A stretch of DNA of 58,211 nucleotides from Alysiella crassa DSM 2578 (lineage in GTDB: Bacteria > Pseudomonadota > Gammaproteobacteria > Burkholderiales > Neisseriaceae): contig NZ_JQKH01000009.1 of the NCBI RefSeq assembly GCF_000745955.1, forward strand, positions 1 to 58,211, given 5' to 3'. Each line of letters starts with the position of its first letter. The first letter of the stretch is position 1. The notes under the pieces were generated by a model, which did no database searches, was not told the origin of the DNA, and saw nothing but the letters and a program-made list of their open reading frames with translations. This document shows, piece by piece, positions 8,748 through 16,924 of this stretch. A program made the translations under genes and the position numbers.

Positions 8748-10241
8748 TTACTCAATCATTTGTACTTCAAACACACGCCCAATTTTCGCCCATTCGGCTT
8801 TTTCTGTGGTCAAAGCGGCGGAGGTAAGCGGATTCTCTTCCAGCCAAGTTCGTGAAATTTTCAACACAAAACCATTGCCTTGCGCACTCAACATCGTGTT
8901 TTGCGGCAGAGACAAATCCAGTCGCGCCCGACAAAACAGTACCGCCAAACGCAATGCCAATACGGCATACCACAACATCGGTTTTTCGGGCAACACATCT
9001 GCCATTTTTTTCAAATCGCCGCGTTGCCCCAAAGTGATGTTTGCCAACAAATCTTGTTCGGCGCGTGAAAAACCTGACATATCGGCGTTTGCGAGAATAT
9101 ACGCCGTGTGTTTGTGGTAGCCCATGTGGGCAATGTCCAGCCCAATTTCGTGCAACATTGCCGCCCAATGTAAATAATTTCCCCAATAATCAAATTCTTG
9201 CAAAGAATGCGCTTGCGCCAAACCTGTTAAAAATTGTTTTGCCAATTCGCCCACGCGCTTGGCTTGATTTTTGCTGACATGGTAGCGTTCTTGGAATTGC
9301 GCCGCCGTTTCATCGCGCAAATCTTCTTCTAAACTTCTGCCAATAAAATCAAAGAATAAGCCATCGCGTAACGCGGCTTCGGTAAACGCCATTTGCTTGA
9401 TGTCCAATTCCATAAACGCCGCCATCATCACCGCCAAACCGCCTGCAAACACGTCTTCGCGCTCTGATTTTAATCCCGATAATTTGGCTTTTTTTACGCT
9501 GCCTGCGTCCACGATTTTCGCCATTAATTTGTTCATGGTGACGAGCGTAATGCCTTGTTCAGACAAGTTTTCGGCGGCAATCACATTGGCAATCGCTTTT
9601 GCCGTGCCTGATGTGCCGAGTGTGATGTCCCAGCCTGTGCGTTTGTAAATTTTGCTGATTCTTTGAATTTCGCCACGCGCTGATGTGATGGCAGCCTGAA
9701 AATCTTTTTCATTGATTTTATTAACAAAAAATTTATTGGAATAGGTAACGCAGCCCATAGGCAAACTTTCCAATTTTTCAGGCTGTGCTTGGCTGCCGAT
9801 AATGAATTCGGTGGAGCCGCCGCCAATGTCAATAATCAGCATTTTTTGCCCGTGATTGGGGTAGGTATGCACCACGCCTGTGTAAATCAGGCGGGCTTCT
9901 TCGTGTCCCGCGATGATTTCAATGGGGAAGCCCAAAGCGGCTTCGGCTTGCGGCAAAAATTGTTTGATGTTTTTGGCGACACGGAAAGTATTAGTCGCCA
10001 CCACGCGCACATTTTCGGGCGCAAAACCACGCAGCCGCTCGCCAAATTGCGCCAAACACGCCAAAGCACGTTGTTGGCTGGCTTCGTCCAAATGTTTGCG
10101 CTCGTCCAAGCCGCCTGCCAATCGCACCATTTGTTTGATGTTTTCAATCACTTGTGGTTGTCCGCCATTGTTTTGGCAGATTTGTAAACGAAAGCTGTTT
10201 GAGCCTAGATCTACGGTGGCGAGCATGGGTAATGGGTTCAT
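8748..10241 (-). CDS. ppx: Exopolyphosphatase / guanosine pentaphosphatase family
   Basis: A 497-residue enzyme of the Ppx/GppA family, which releases phosphate from polyphosphate and/or converts pppGpp to ppGpp. The ASKHA-fold phosphate loops are visible: 'VDLGSNSFRLQI' at about residues 10-21 and 'IIDIGGGSTEF' at about residues 140-150. A C-terminal helical HD-like domain ('LHWAAMLHEIGLDIAHMGYHKHTAYI') follows. Its length is close to E. coli Ppx (513). AAGGA lies seven bases before the ATG at 10241. Ppx is favoured by length, but GppA activity cannot be excluded. Confidence 0.92.
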   Translation of the reverse strand: MNPLPMLATVDLGSNSFRLQICQNNGGQPQVIENIKQMVRLAGGLDERKHLDEASQQRALACLAQFGERLRGFAPENVRVVATNTFRVAKNIKQFLPQAEAALGFPIEIIAGHEEARLIYTGVVHTYPNHGQKMLIIDIGGGSTEFIIGSQAQPEKLESLPMGCVTYSNKFFVNKINEKDFQAAITSARGEIQRISKIYKRTGWDITLGTSGTAKAIANVIAAENLSEQGITLVTMNKLMAKIVDAGSVKKAKLSGLKSEREDVFAGGLAVMMAAFMELDIKQMAFTEAALRDGLFFDFIGRSLEEDLRDETAAQFQERYHVSKNQAKRVGELAKQFLTGLAQAHSLQEFDYWGNYLHWAAMLHEIGLDIAHMGYHKHTAYILANADMSGFSRAEQDLLANITLGQRGDLKKMADVLPEKPMLWYAVLALRLAVLFCRARLDLSLPQNTMLSAQGNGFVLKISRTWLEENPLTSAALTTEKAEWAKIGRVFEVQMIE

Positions 10242-10316
10242 AGTTAATCCTTAAAGTTTAATCCTTTGGTTTGTCAATTTGGTTTTCAGGCTGCCTGATG
10301 GTATACGATAAAATTC

Positions 10317-10379
10317 ACGTAGGGTGCGTACCACGCACCAATTTTGTGGGTCATTCGGTGCGTGGTACGCACCCTACGT
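10317..10379. repeat. Hairpin repeat of the GTAGGGTGCG family, copy 1
   Basis: Arms ACGTAGGGTGCGTACCACGC... (10317-10339) and its exact reverse complement (10357-10379), 23 bp with a 17-base loop. It lies in the 390-base divergent gap between ppx and ampG, which also holds three DUS. The outer CAGTACACGAC arms seen in copy 3 are only faintly recognisable on the left and missing on the right. Confidence 0.85.
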
Positions 10380-10674
10380 CTTAAGCCAAATACAAAAATA
10401 CCAACCATTTCATTCACAAAAAATAAAATCGTTCAGGCAGCCTGAAGATTAAATTTTGTAAAGACCACGAAACCGAAATGGTAACACAAGCCCACAAAAT
10501 CAGCAGCAAAACCGCACAAATCCACACTTTCAGGCAGCCTGAAAATTCATTTTGCAGCTAAATCAAATAATAAAAATAGGCTTATTAAAATTGTATGATT
10601 TTTACAACGATTACTAATTAATTTACAAACTCTTGCACAATAGACAACACACTCACAGCATGGCGCAATCTCGC

Positions 10675-10680
10675 TATAAT
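10675..10680 (+). promoter_or_regulatory. Possible -10 element for ampG
   Basis: A perfect TATAAT lies 34 bases before the proposed ampG start at 10714. No good -35 hexamer is found at the right spacing, so this is a tentative call. It argues against the longer reading frame beginning at 10633, which would start upstream of it. Confidence 0.35.
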
Positions 10681-10713
10681 CCAGCCCATTTCAATTTGCC
10701 ATACCCTATCACC

Positions 10714-12243
10714 ATGAAAACCACCGCCTTTTTTACGCGAGAACATTTTGCGCCTTATTTTGACCGCCGTGCACTGACAATGTTGTTTTTGGGCTTTGCT
10801 GCGGGTTTACCAGGGCAGCTTATTTTTGCCACGCTGGGGCTGTGGCTGCAAGAAGCAGGCATTGAACGCAAAATGGTTACCATGTTTAGCTGGGCGGGTT
10901 TGGGTTATTCATTTAAATTTGTCTGGTCGCCTTTGGTGGACACGCTGGTGTTGCCGTATTTGACGAAATCTTTGGGGCGGCGGCGCAGTTGGTTGCTGGC
11001 TTCGCAAATCATGATGGCGACTTCGGTGTGTGTGATGGCGTTTACCGACCCATCGCATTCTGCGGCGAGTTTGACGACAATGGCGTTGGCGGCGGTGTGT
11101 TTGGGTTTTTCGTCTGCCACGCAAGACATTGCGATTGACGCGTATCGCATTGAATCTGCGCCGAATGATATTGCGCTGCAATCTATTATTTCATCAACTT
11201 ATGTGATGGGCTATCGTTTTGGCATGATTTTGACGGGTGCAGGCAGCCTGAAATTGGCAGACTGGCTGGGCAGTACGCAACAAAATTATCAATACGGCGC
11301 ATGGCAAACGACTTATATTGTGATGGCAATTATTATTGCCGCCTGTACGCTCGGCACATTGTGGGCAAAAGAGCCGCCTGTCGCTGCCGAACAGCAAAAT
11401 CGTTTCCCGACACGCGATAATGTGCGTTTGGTGCTGATGTTTATTTTATCGGTATTGGGATTGGTGTTTGCCTATCGTTTTTTAGGCGATGTGTTGCCTG
11501 CTGGCAATAAAAAAGCCCCTTTGTTTACATTTTTAATGGAAAGTACGCGTTTGATGGGGTCATTGGCGGTGGCTGCGTTGGTGGGCTGGGTGAGTGTGCA
11601 GGTGGGCGTGGTACGCAAAGAAGTGGCATTGAAAACATGGGTTGAACCCGTTACCGATTTTTTCCATCGTTATGGTAAACGTGCGTTGTTGTTGTTGGCA
11701 TTGATTGGTTTGTACCGTATTTCAGACGTGGTGGCGGGGGTGATTAGCAATGTGTTTTACGCCGAATTGGGTTTCTCCAAAGACGATATTGCCAATGCGG
11801 TGAAAACCTTTGGGGTGATTATGAGCATTATGGGGGGCTTGTTGGGTGGTTTATTGGCACAGCGTTTTGCCGTGATGAAAATGATGATGTTGGGGGCGAT
11901 TTTGGCGGCGGCGAGCAATTTATTGTTTATTGTGCTGGCAAATTCGGGCAAGGATTTTGCAATTTTCTATTTTGCGGTGGGCATAGACAATTTAGCGGGT
12001 GGTTTGGCGAGCAGTATTTTTATTGCATTTTTATCCTCATTAACCAATATTCGCTTTAGTGCGGTGCAATACGCGCTCTTTTCTTCCATGATGACTTTAT
12101 TGCCCAAAGTATTGGGGGGGTATTCGGGGGCGATTGTAGATGGGATTGGTTATTCGGGATTTTTCGGTTTTACTGCTGCATTGGGTGTGCCGATTTTGGG
12201 TTTGATTTGGTGGGCAGAGCAGGCTTTATTCCGTAAATCTTAG
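10714..12243 (+). CDS. ampG: Muropeptide permease AmpG
   Basis: A 509-residue inner-membrane MFS transporter that imports 1,6-anhydro-muropeptides for cell-wall recycling. The N terminus 'LTMLFLGFAAGLPGQLIFATLGLWLQEAGI' followed by 'KFVWSPLVD' and 'GRRRSWLL' is characteristic of AmpG. At least twelve hydrophobic segments are visible. A hydrophilic stretch lies near the middle. I start at MKTTAFFTREHF (10714), not the in-frame ATG at 10633, because the intervening residues are polar and follow no ribosome-binding site. The last codons run into a MITE-like element whose first bases provide the TAG stop. The original C terminus may therefore have been altered. Confidence 0.93.
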   Translation: MKTTAFFTREHFAPYFDRRALTMLFLGFAAGLPGQLIFATLGLWLQEAGIERKMVTMFSWAGLGYSFKFVWSPLVDTLVLPYLTKSLGRRRSWLLASQIMMATSVCVMAFTDPSHSAASLTTMALAAVCLGFSSATQDIAIDAYRIESAPNDIALQSIISSTYVMGYRFGMILTGAGSLKLADWLGSTQQNYQYGAWQTTYIVMAIIIAACTLGTLWAKEPPVAAEQQNRFPTRDNVRLVLMFILSVLGLVFAYRFLGDVLPAGNKKAPLFTFLMESTRLMGSLAVAALVGWVSVQVGVVRKEVALKTWVEPVTDFFHRYGKRALLLLALIGLYRISDVVAGVISNVFYAELGFSKDDIANAVKTFGVIMSIMGGLLGGLLAQRFAVMKMMMLGAILAAASNLLFIVLANSGKDFAIFYFAVGIDNLAGGLASSIFIAFLSSLTNIRFSAVQYALFSSMMTLLPKVLGGYSGAIVDGIGYSGFFGFTAALGVPILGLIWWAEQALFRKS

Positions 12244-12404
12244 AACCTGTGTTCGTAAGATTGATGGCTTGATTTTATTGATAATTCTTGCGAATACAAG
12301 GCGGCTTTCCATGCCAATATTGAGCATATTGGTGTGGAAAGCCAACGCAGTAGGCGCATGAAGTAGCGATAAAATCAAGCTATTAAGATTATGAACACAG
12401 GTTC
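12243..12404. mobile_element. MITE-like element, copy B, at the 3' end of ampG
   Basis: 162 bp from GAACCTGTGTTCGTAAGATT to AAGATTATGAACACAGGTTC, flanked by TTA on both sides (12240-12242 and 12405-12407). The left and right ends are imperfect inverted repeats over about 36 bases. The centre is a long hairpin, GGCTTTCCATGCCAATAT / ATATTGGTGTGGAAAGCC around TGAGC. It is homologous to copy A at 6096. The insertion joint forms the ampG stop codon. Confidence 0.85.
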
Positions 12405-12434
12405 TTAATGATTCAGGCAGCCTGAAAACTAAAT

Positions 12435-12464
12435 AACCGCGTGAAATACAGATTTCACGCGGTT
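12435..12464. terminator. Hairpin terminator between ampG and the tRNA gene
   Basis: AACCGCGTGAAAT (12435-12447) pairs perfectly with ATTTCACGCGGTT (12452-12464). The plus strand continues TTTTGATTT, suiting ampG. On the minus strand it lies just 3' of the tRNA and may also end that transcript, although the T tail there is weaker. Confidence 0.75.
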
Positions 12465-12470
12465 TTGATT

Positions 12471-12546
<76 letters not shown>

Positions 12547-12565
12547 TTTGGGTTAGGAAGCGCGG

Positions 12566-12594
12566 ATTTTACCGTTATTCCCAGCAATGGGCAA
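12566..12594 (-). promoter_or_regulatory. Promoter of the CAU tRNA gene
   Basis: On the minus strand TTGCCC (12594-12589) and TAAAAT (12571-12566) are separated by 17 bases. Transcription would start about 12 bases before the mature tRNA 5' end. Confidence 0.6.
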
Positions 12595-12596
12595 GT

Positions 12597-12642
12597 TTTC
12601 AGGCTGCCTTTTACGTTAAAATACATTCAAGGCAGCCTGAAA
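12597..12642 (-). terminator. DUS-pair terminator after the KefB/C-type antiporter gene
   Basis: TTTCAGGCTGCCTT (12597-12610) pairs with AAGGCAGCCTGAAA (12629-12642). It sits immediately 3' of the antiporter gene, which ends at 12648 on the minus strand. It also overlaps the upstream edge of the tRNA promoter region. Confidence 0.75.
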
Positions 12643-12647
12643 CCCCA

Positions 12648-14531
12648 TCACGAAATGCCTTTTTTCAATTTTACCCAGCTATTTGGGTTTTCTTCCCATT
12701 CCACTTTATCGCCACGCATAATCGCTTGCATCATCGCTTTGGTTTCCATGTCAATTTCACGCGCTTTATTGAGCAGTTCTTCATTGGCAAAAATGGAAAT
12801 TTCAGGGTTGTGTAATTCTGCCAAAGTGTCCAACTGATAACGCTCACGAGCTTCATAAAATTGTGATAATTCAATCACTTGTTCTTGTGGTAAGCCCAGT
12901 TGGTGCATCACAATGCAGCCTGCGTGTTGCGCAGCATCTGCTGTTTCACGCACAATATAATCTGCACCTGCATAATGCAAATCATAGGCGTGCAAACTGT
13001 CATGTGCTCGTGCAATAATGGTTAAATGTGGATAATTATGGCGTGCATATTTCACTATATCACGTGATTGTTTGTCATCGCCTACACACACAATCAGCAA
13101 TTTTGCCTTATGTAAACCGACTGTATTCAATAATTCATGCCGTGTCGCATCGCCATAATAGGTTTTAATGCCGTATTTGGTTAAGCCGTCCACTACTTCT
13201 GCATGATTGTCAATCACAGTCGTGTGAAAACCACATGAAATCAGTATATTATTAATTTGATGTCCAAATTGTCCATACCCCAATAAAATCACGGGGTTTT
13301 CCGAATCCACCGTATCATGTGGACGCTCTTCGTTTTCCTGACGAATGGCGCGCGCCGATAACACTTTATCATAAAAAATAAACAATAAAGGCGTTAAAAC
13401 CATAGACAATGCCACCACCAAAGACACGCTATCGTGCAATTCCACAGGCAACAAACGGTGTTGATTCGCAATAGACAACAATACAAAACCAAATTCCCCC
13501 GCCTGCGCCAAACTTAAAGCAAACAATTGCCCACCCAAAGAAGGCAGCCTGAACAATTTACCCAAACACCACAGCACCAACGCTTTCACCGCCAACAAAC
13601 CCAAAGTCATGCCCACAATCACAAAAAACTGTTGCCCCAACAGTTTAAAATTCATGCTCGCGCCCACCGTGATGAAAAACAAACCCAAAAACAAACTTTT
13701 AAATGGGTGTAAATGACTTTCCATTTCATGACGATACGAACTATTCGCCAACGCCACCCCCGCAATAAACGCCCCCAATGCAGGCGACAAACCCACCAAT
13801 GACATCAACGCCGCAATCCCAACCACCAATGCCAATGTGAAAATCATAAAAATTTCATGCAATTTGCTTTTCACAATCAAACGCAACACAAGTGGCACCA
13901 CATAACGCACCAGCAATAAAATCAACACTATCGCCGCCACGCTCACCAAAGCCACCACCCAGCCCGCCTGATTTGCCATTAAATTGCCTGCACCATGTGT
14001 CTCCACTTCAGCCGCCTTGCCCACCGCCAGTAGGGGCAACAATGCCAACATCGGAATCGCCGCCACGTCCTGAAACAGCAAAACCGCAAAACCAGCTTGT
14101 CCGCCAGCCGTGCCAAGCAATTGTTTTTCCGAAAAAGTTTGCAATACAATCGCCGTAGAAGACAGGGCAAGCACACAACCCACCACCACCGCAATTTGCC
14201 AACGATAACCTAAAGTCATCGCAATCCCTGCCACCACCCCCAAGGTCAGCAGCACTTGCAAACCACCCAAACCCAATAATTTATGCCGCATTTGCCACAA
14301 CATCTGCGGTGCCAATTCCAAGCCCACCAAAAACAACATCATCACCACGCCAAATTCGGCAATATGTTGAATCGATTCTGCTTCTTTGCCCACAATCCCA
14401 AATACAGGACCAATGCAAATCCCTGCCAACAAATAACCCAACACTGAACCCAGCCCAAATTTTTGGCACAACAACACGGCAGTTACTGCAAAAAAGAAAT
14501 AGGCAGATGTGTACAATAATAACTCTGTCAT
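12648..14531 (-). CDS. KefB/KefC-type monovalent cation:proton antiporter
   Basis: A 627-residue inner-membrane protein of the CPA2 family. About 12-13 transmembrane helices span residues 5-385, including 'GYLLAGICIGP' and 'LFLVGLEL'. A hydrophilic linker leads to a cytosolic RCK (TrkA-N) domain at about residues 410-530. Its nucleotide-binding motif is 'LLGYGQFGHQINNIL'. In E. coli the Kef proteins are K+ efflux systems gated by glutathione adducts. The linker here is not diagnostic, so KefB, KefC and YbaL-like remain open. AGGAGA precedes the ATG at 14531. It is transcribed alone. Confidence 0.9.
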   Translation of the reverse strand: MTELLLYTSAYFFFAVTAVLLCQKFGLGSVLGYLLAGICIGPVFGIVGKEAESIQHIAEFGVVMMLFLVGLELAPQMLWQMRHKLLGLGGLQVLLTLGVVAGIAMTLGYRWQIAVVVGCVLALSSTAIVLQTFSEKQLLGTAGGQAGFAVLLFQDVAAIPMLALLPLLAVGKAAEVETHGAGNLMANQAGWVVALVSVAAIVLILLLVRYVVPLVLRLIVKSKLHEIFMIFTLALVVGIAALMSLVGLSPALGAFIAGVALANSSYRHEMESHLHPFKSLFLGLFFITVGASMNFKLLGQQFFVIVGMTLGLLAVKALVLWCLGKLFRLPSLGGQLFALSLAQAGEFGFVLLSIANQHRLLPVELHDSVSLVVALSMVLTPLLFIFYDKVLSARAIRQENEERPHDTVDSENPVILLGYGQFGHQINNILISCGFHTTVIDNHAEVVDGLTKYGIKTYYGDATRHELLNTVGLHKAKLLIVCVGDDKQSRDIVKYARHNYPHLTIIARAHDSLHAYDLHYAGADYIVRETADAAQHAGCIVMHQLGLPQEQVIELSQFYEARERYQLDTLAELHNPEISIFANEELLNKAREIDMETKAMMQAIMRGDKVEWEENPNSWVKLKKGIS

Positions 14532-14586
14532 ATAAGTAAAATCTCCTAATTATCAAATGGTTATGTAAAATAATATGTGTAAAAAA

Positions 14587-14645
14587 GCTGCCTGAAAAAA
14601 CAAGTTTCGCCAATTGTGCAAAACGCTGTTTTCAGGCAGCCTTTT
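14587..14645 (-). terminator. DUS-pair hairpin 3' of ape1
   Basis: GCTGCCTGAAAA at the left and TTTTCAGGCAGC at the right are inverted DUS, an imperfect stem because of one extra A-A. It lies between the ape1 stop at 14701 and the antiporter start at 14531. Confidence 0.6.
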
Positions 14646-14700
14646 ATTTTTTTAACCAAATTTACCTTATCTGATTGAATCCAATATAACATAATTATAG

Positions 14701-15840
14701 CTATTCCGCTATATTAATAATTGCTTTTGACAATAATTTACCTAATTCACGATAGCCATCGGCAGTAAAATGCACGCCATCTTTTTGCGCCAAACCCTTG
14801 TTTTGCCAAGATTTCATACTGCACACGCCACCCATCGCATTCTGCCACGACCAAAACCACACGCCTTCGGATTGCGCCAAATCTTGTTGCATTTTTTGCA
14901 CATCGTTTAAACGCGGCGCACGCGTGCCACACCAACCCGCGTCGTCTGCCAATGATTCGGGTGCACCCAACAGCAAAATCGCGCTTTCAGGCAGCCTGAA
15001 ACGTATTTCGGCAATCACATCGCGCCAATATTGCCGTGTTTCTGCCAAATTAAGTGTTTGATTAAACGCTTCATTTGTGCCATACGCCAAAATCACCAAA
15101 TTCGCGCGCGTGTCCGCCAAATCTTTTCCCCAATCTGTGCGCCATTTTTGCGACTGGGTCAATTGCGCCCCATTCAGCCCCAAAGCGGAAAAGATTACGC
15201 CCCTATTTGTTTGATTTTCCGTGTGAATTAAACCGATTTCCCAAACATCATTTCCCTGCGGCACAAATTGCACAGGTAAGGCAGCCTGAAAAGAAAAATA
15301 CTGCCACACATCGCCATGCAAAGCAAATAGACGTGTTATTTTTCCATGATTATCAATGATGTGTAAATCAGATTGTGCGGCGATTGGTTTGACCATCACC
15401 GCCATATTTTGCGCATTCAGGCTGCCTGTAAACGCGTTCACACGCAAGGGTGCATTGCCTTGTGAACGAGTAAACACGCCGCCCATCGGAAAATCGCCGC
15501 TTGCTTGACGGCTGGTTTGCACCAGCCAAGTATTGTTATCGTAATCTAAAGGGCTATTTTGATATTTGATTTTATTGGGATAATTTGAACCTATGCCGCC
15601 ATTGCCCCATTTTTCTTGCAAGATTTCACGCACCGTATCGGTCAGCAAACTGCCTGCGGTGTGCGAATCGCCCAGTTGTACGATGCGAAATTTGACCGCT
15701 TCGCCGTTGTGTAATTGGCGCAATTTGGCGAGCGCGTGAGATGAGCCATTTCGTTCAATGGCGACATCAGCCGCGAAAATTGGGCGTGTCGCCAAGATGA
15801 AAATCAGTAAAATAAATAATGGTTTCAAAATATTATTCAT
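14701..15840 (-). CDS. ape1: O-acetylpeptidoglycan esterase Ape1
   Basis: A 379-residue secreted SGNH/GDSL esterase that removes acetyl groups from the C6 hydroxyl of MurNAc so that lytic transglycosylases can act. A signal peptide covers about residues 1-23 ('FAADVA' at the cleavage region). Block I 'VQLGDSHTAG' supplies nucleophile Ser59. 'AYGTNEA' is block III, and 'DGVHF' near the end gives Asp354 and His357. The region between blocks I and III (about residues 75-215) is beta-rich, like the CBM35-type insert of meningococcal Ape1. The ATG overlaps the last codons of patB by 8 bases, so the two are translationally coupled. Gene order patA-patB-ape1 supports the call. Confidence 0.92.
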   Translation of the reverse strand: MNNILKPLFILLIFILATRPIFAADVAIERNGSSHALAKLRQLHNGEAVKFRIVQLGDSHTAGSLLTDTVREILQEKWGNGGIGSNYPNKIKYQNSPLDYDNNTWLVQTSRQASGDFPMGGVFTRSQGNAPLRVNAFTGSLNAQNMAVMVKPIAAQSDLHIIDNHGKITRLFALHGDVWQYFSFQAALPVQFVPQGNDVWEIGLIHTENQTNRGVIFSALGLNGAQLTQSQKWRTDWGKDLADTRANLVILAYGTNEAFNQTLNLAETRQYWRDVIAEIRFRLPESAILLLGAPESLADDAGWCGTRAPRLNDVQKMQQDLAQSEGVWFWSWQNAMGGVCSMKSWQNKGLAQKDGVHFTADGYRELGKLLSKAIINIAE

Positions 15841-16924
15841 TGTTCAGGCTGCCTGAATCTGTTTGCGGAAGCTGTAAATAACTCACAATATAGTCCGCCA
15901 CAAATTGCGCCCCACGCGGCGTGAAATGCACCCCATCGGGCGCGCGAATTTTGGTTAATTTACCGTCAATTAAAATGGAATCTTGATAATTCGGTTTACC
16001 ATCGCTCAATAAATCGCTGGTTTTTAACCACAAAACATGGTCTTTGGTGCCAGACAATTCTTTGGACAATAAATCGTCTAAATAAATCATTTGTTCATTC
16101 AAAACAGGACGTTTCATGTGCGGAATGCCCAACCACATCACGCCCGCATTGGCTTGTTTGGCAGCCTGAACAATGCGATTGACACGCGCCAAATATTCGC
16201 GTTCCCATTCGGGTGTTTTGAAGGTCAAAGGCGGCTCAAGAATATCACGCGGGTCGTTTGCGCCAATCAAAATCACGACCAATTTCAAATCTTTATGTTG
16301 GGCAAAAGTTTGCTCAACGGTGGTGGGCCAATCAAAAAATTTGGGATACGCCAAACCCGTGCTTTGTTTTGCCAAATTGATGGATTGAATCTGATATTGG
16401 CTCAACTCTTTTTGCACATAGGGCGCGAAACCTTGCATAATGGAATCGCCTGCAAACAAAACCTTATCGCCTGATTTTAATGGGAAACCATCGTTTAAAT
16501 TAACCGTTTCAGGCTGCTTGGTTTCGGGGGCGCTGGCTGTGGAAGCCGCAAACACCGTTTCAGGTTTTAAGGCAGCCTGAACGGGTTGGTTTTCGGTGGG
16601 TTTGGATTCAAATTTGGCTTGCCAATTTTTATCTTGTTCATTGAATGAGTTGGTCAGATTTTGATAACGCGCCACAAAATAATTCTGCACATCTGCGCCT
16701 GAACGCCATGCTGCAAAACGGTTCAGGCTTTCCAAAGGGCTAGCCTGTTGATATTTTTGTTGCCAATAGGTATTGATGGATTGTTGTGCCACCCAAATCG
16801 TCAAAATCGCCGCCAACAACAACGCCACATACAACACAGCATATTGGCGTACATGAGCAAATTTCCCTTTTTTCTTGGGAAACACGATGATTTTAGGCTT
16901 GGTATCTGGGTCAGAAATGAGCAT
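15833..16924 (-). CDS. patB: Peptidoglycan O-acetyltransferase PatB
   Basis: A 363-residue SGNH-fold transferase. It is anchored by one transmembrane helix at about residues 27-47. In the periplasm it would move acetyl groups delivered by PatA onto MurNAc. Block I 'FAGDSIMQGFAPY' gives Ser161. 'ILIGANDP' is block III. 'DGVHFTPRG' gives Asp330 and His333. A low-complexity linker (about residues 110-140) precedes the domain. I start at MLISDPDTKP (16924) because AGGA lies seven bases upstream; the frame opening at 16957 only overlaps patA further. The start overlaps the patA 3' end by 14 bases. Confidence 0.9.
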   Translation of the reverse strand: MLISDPDTKPKIIVFPKKKGKFAHVRQYAVLYVALLLAAILTIWVAQQSINTYWQQKYQQASPLESLNRFAAWRSGADVQNYFVARYQNLTNSFNEQDKNWQAKFESKPTENQPVQAALKPETVFAASTASAPETKQPETVNLNDGFPLKSGDKVLFAGDSIMQGFAPYVQKELSQYQIQSINLAKQSTGLAYPKFFDWPTTVEQTFAQHKDLKLVVILIGANDPRDILEPPLTFKTPEWEREYLARVNRIVQAAKQANAGVMWLGIPHMKRPVLNEQMIYLDDLLSKELSGTKDHVLWLKTSDLLSDGKPNYQDSILIDGKLTKIRAPDGVHFTPRGAQFVADYIVSYLQLPQTDSGSLNNE

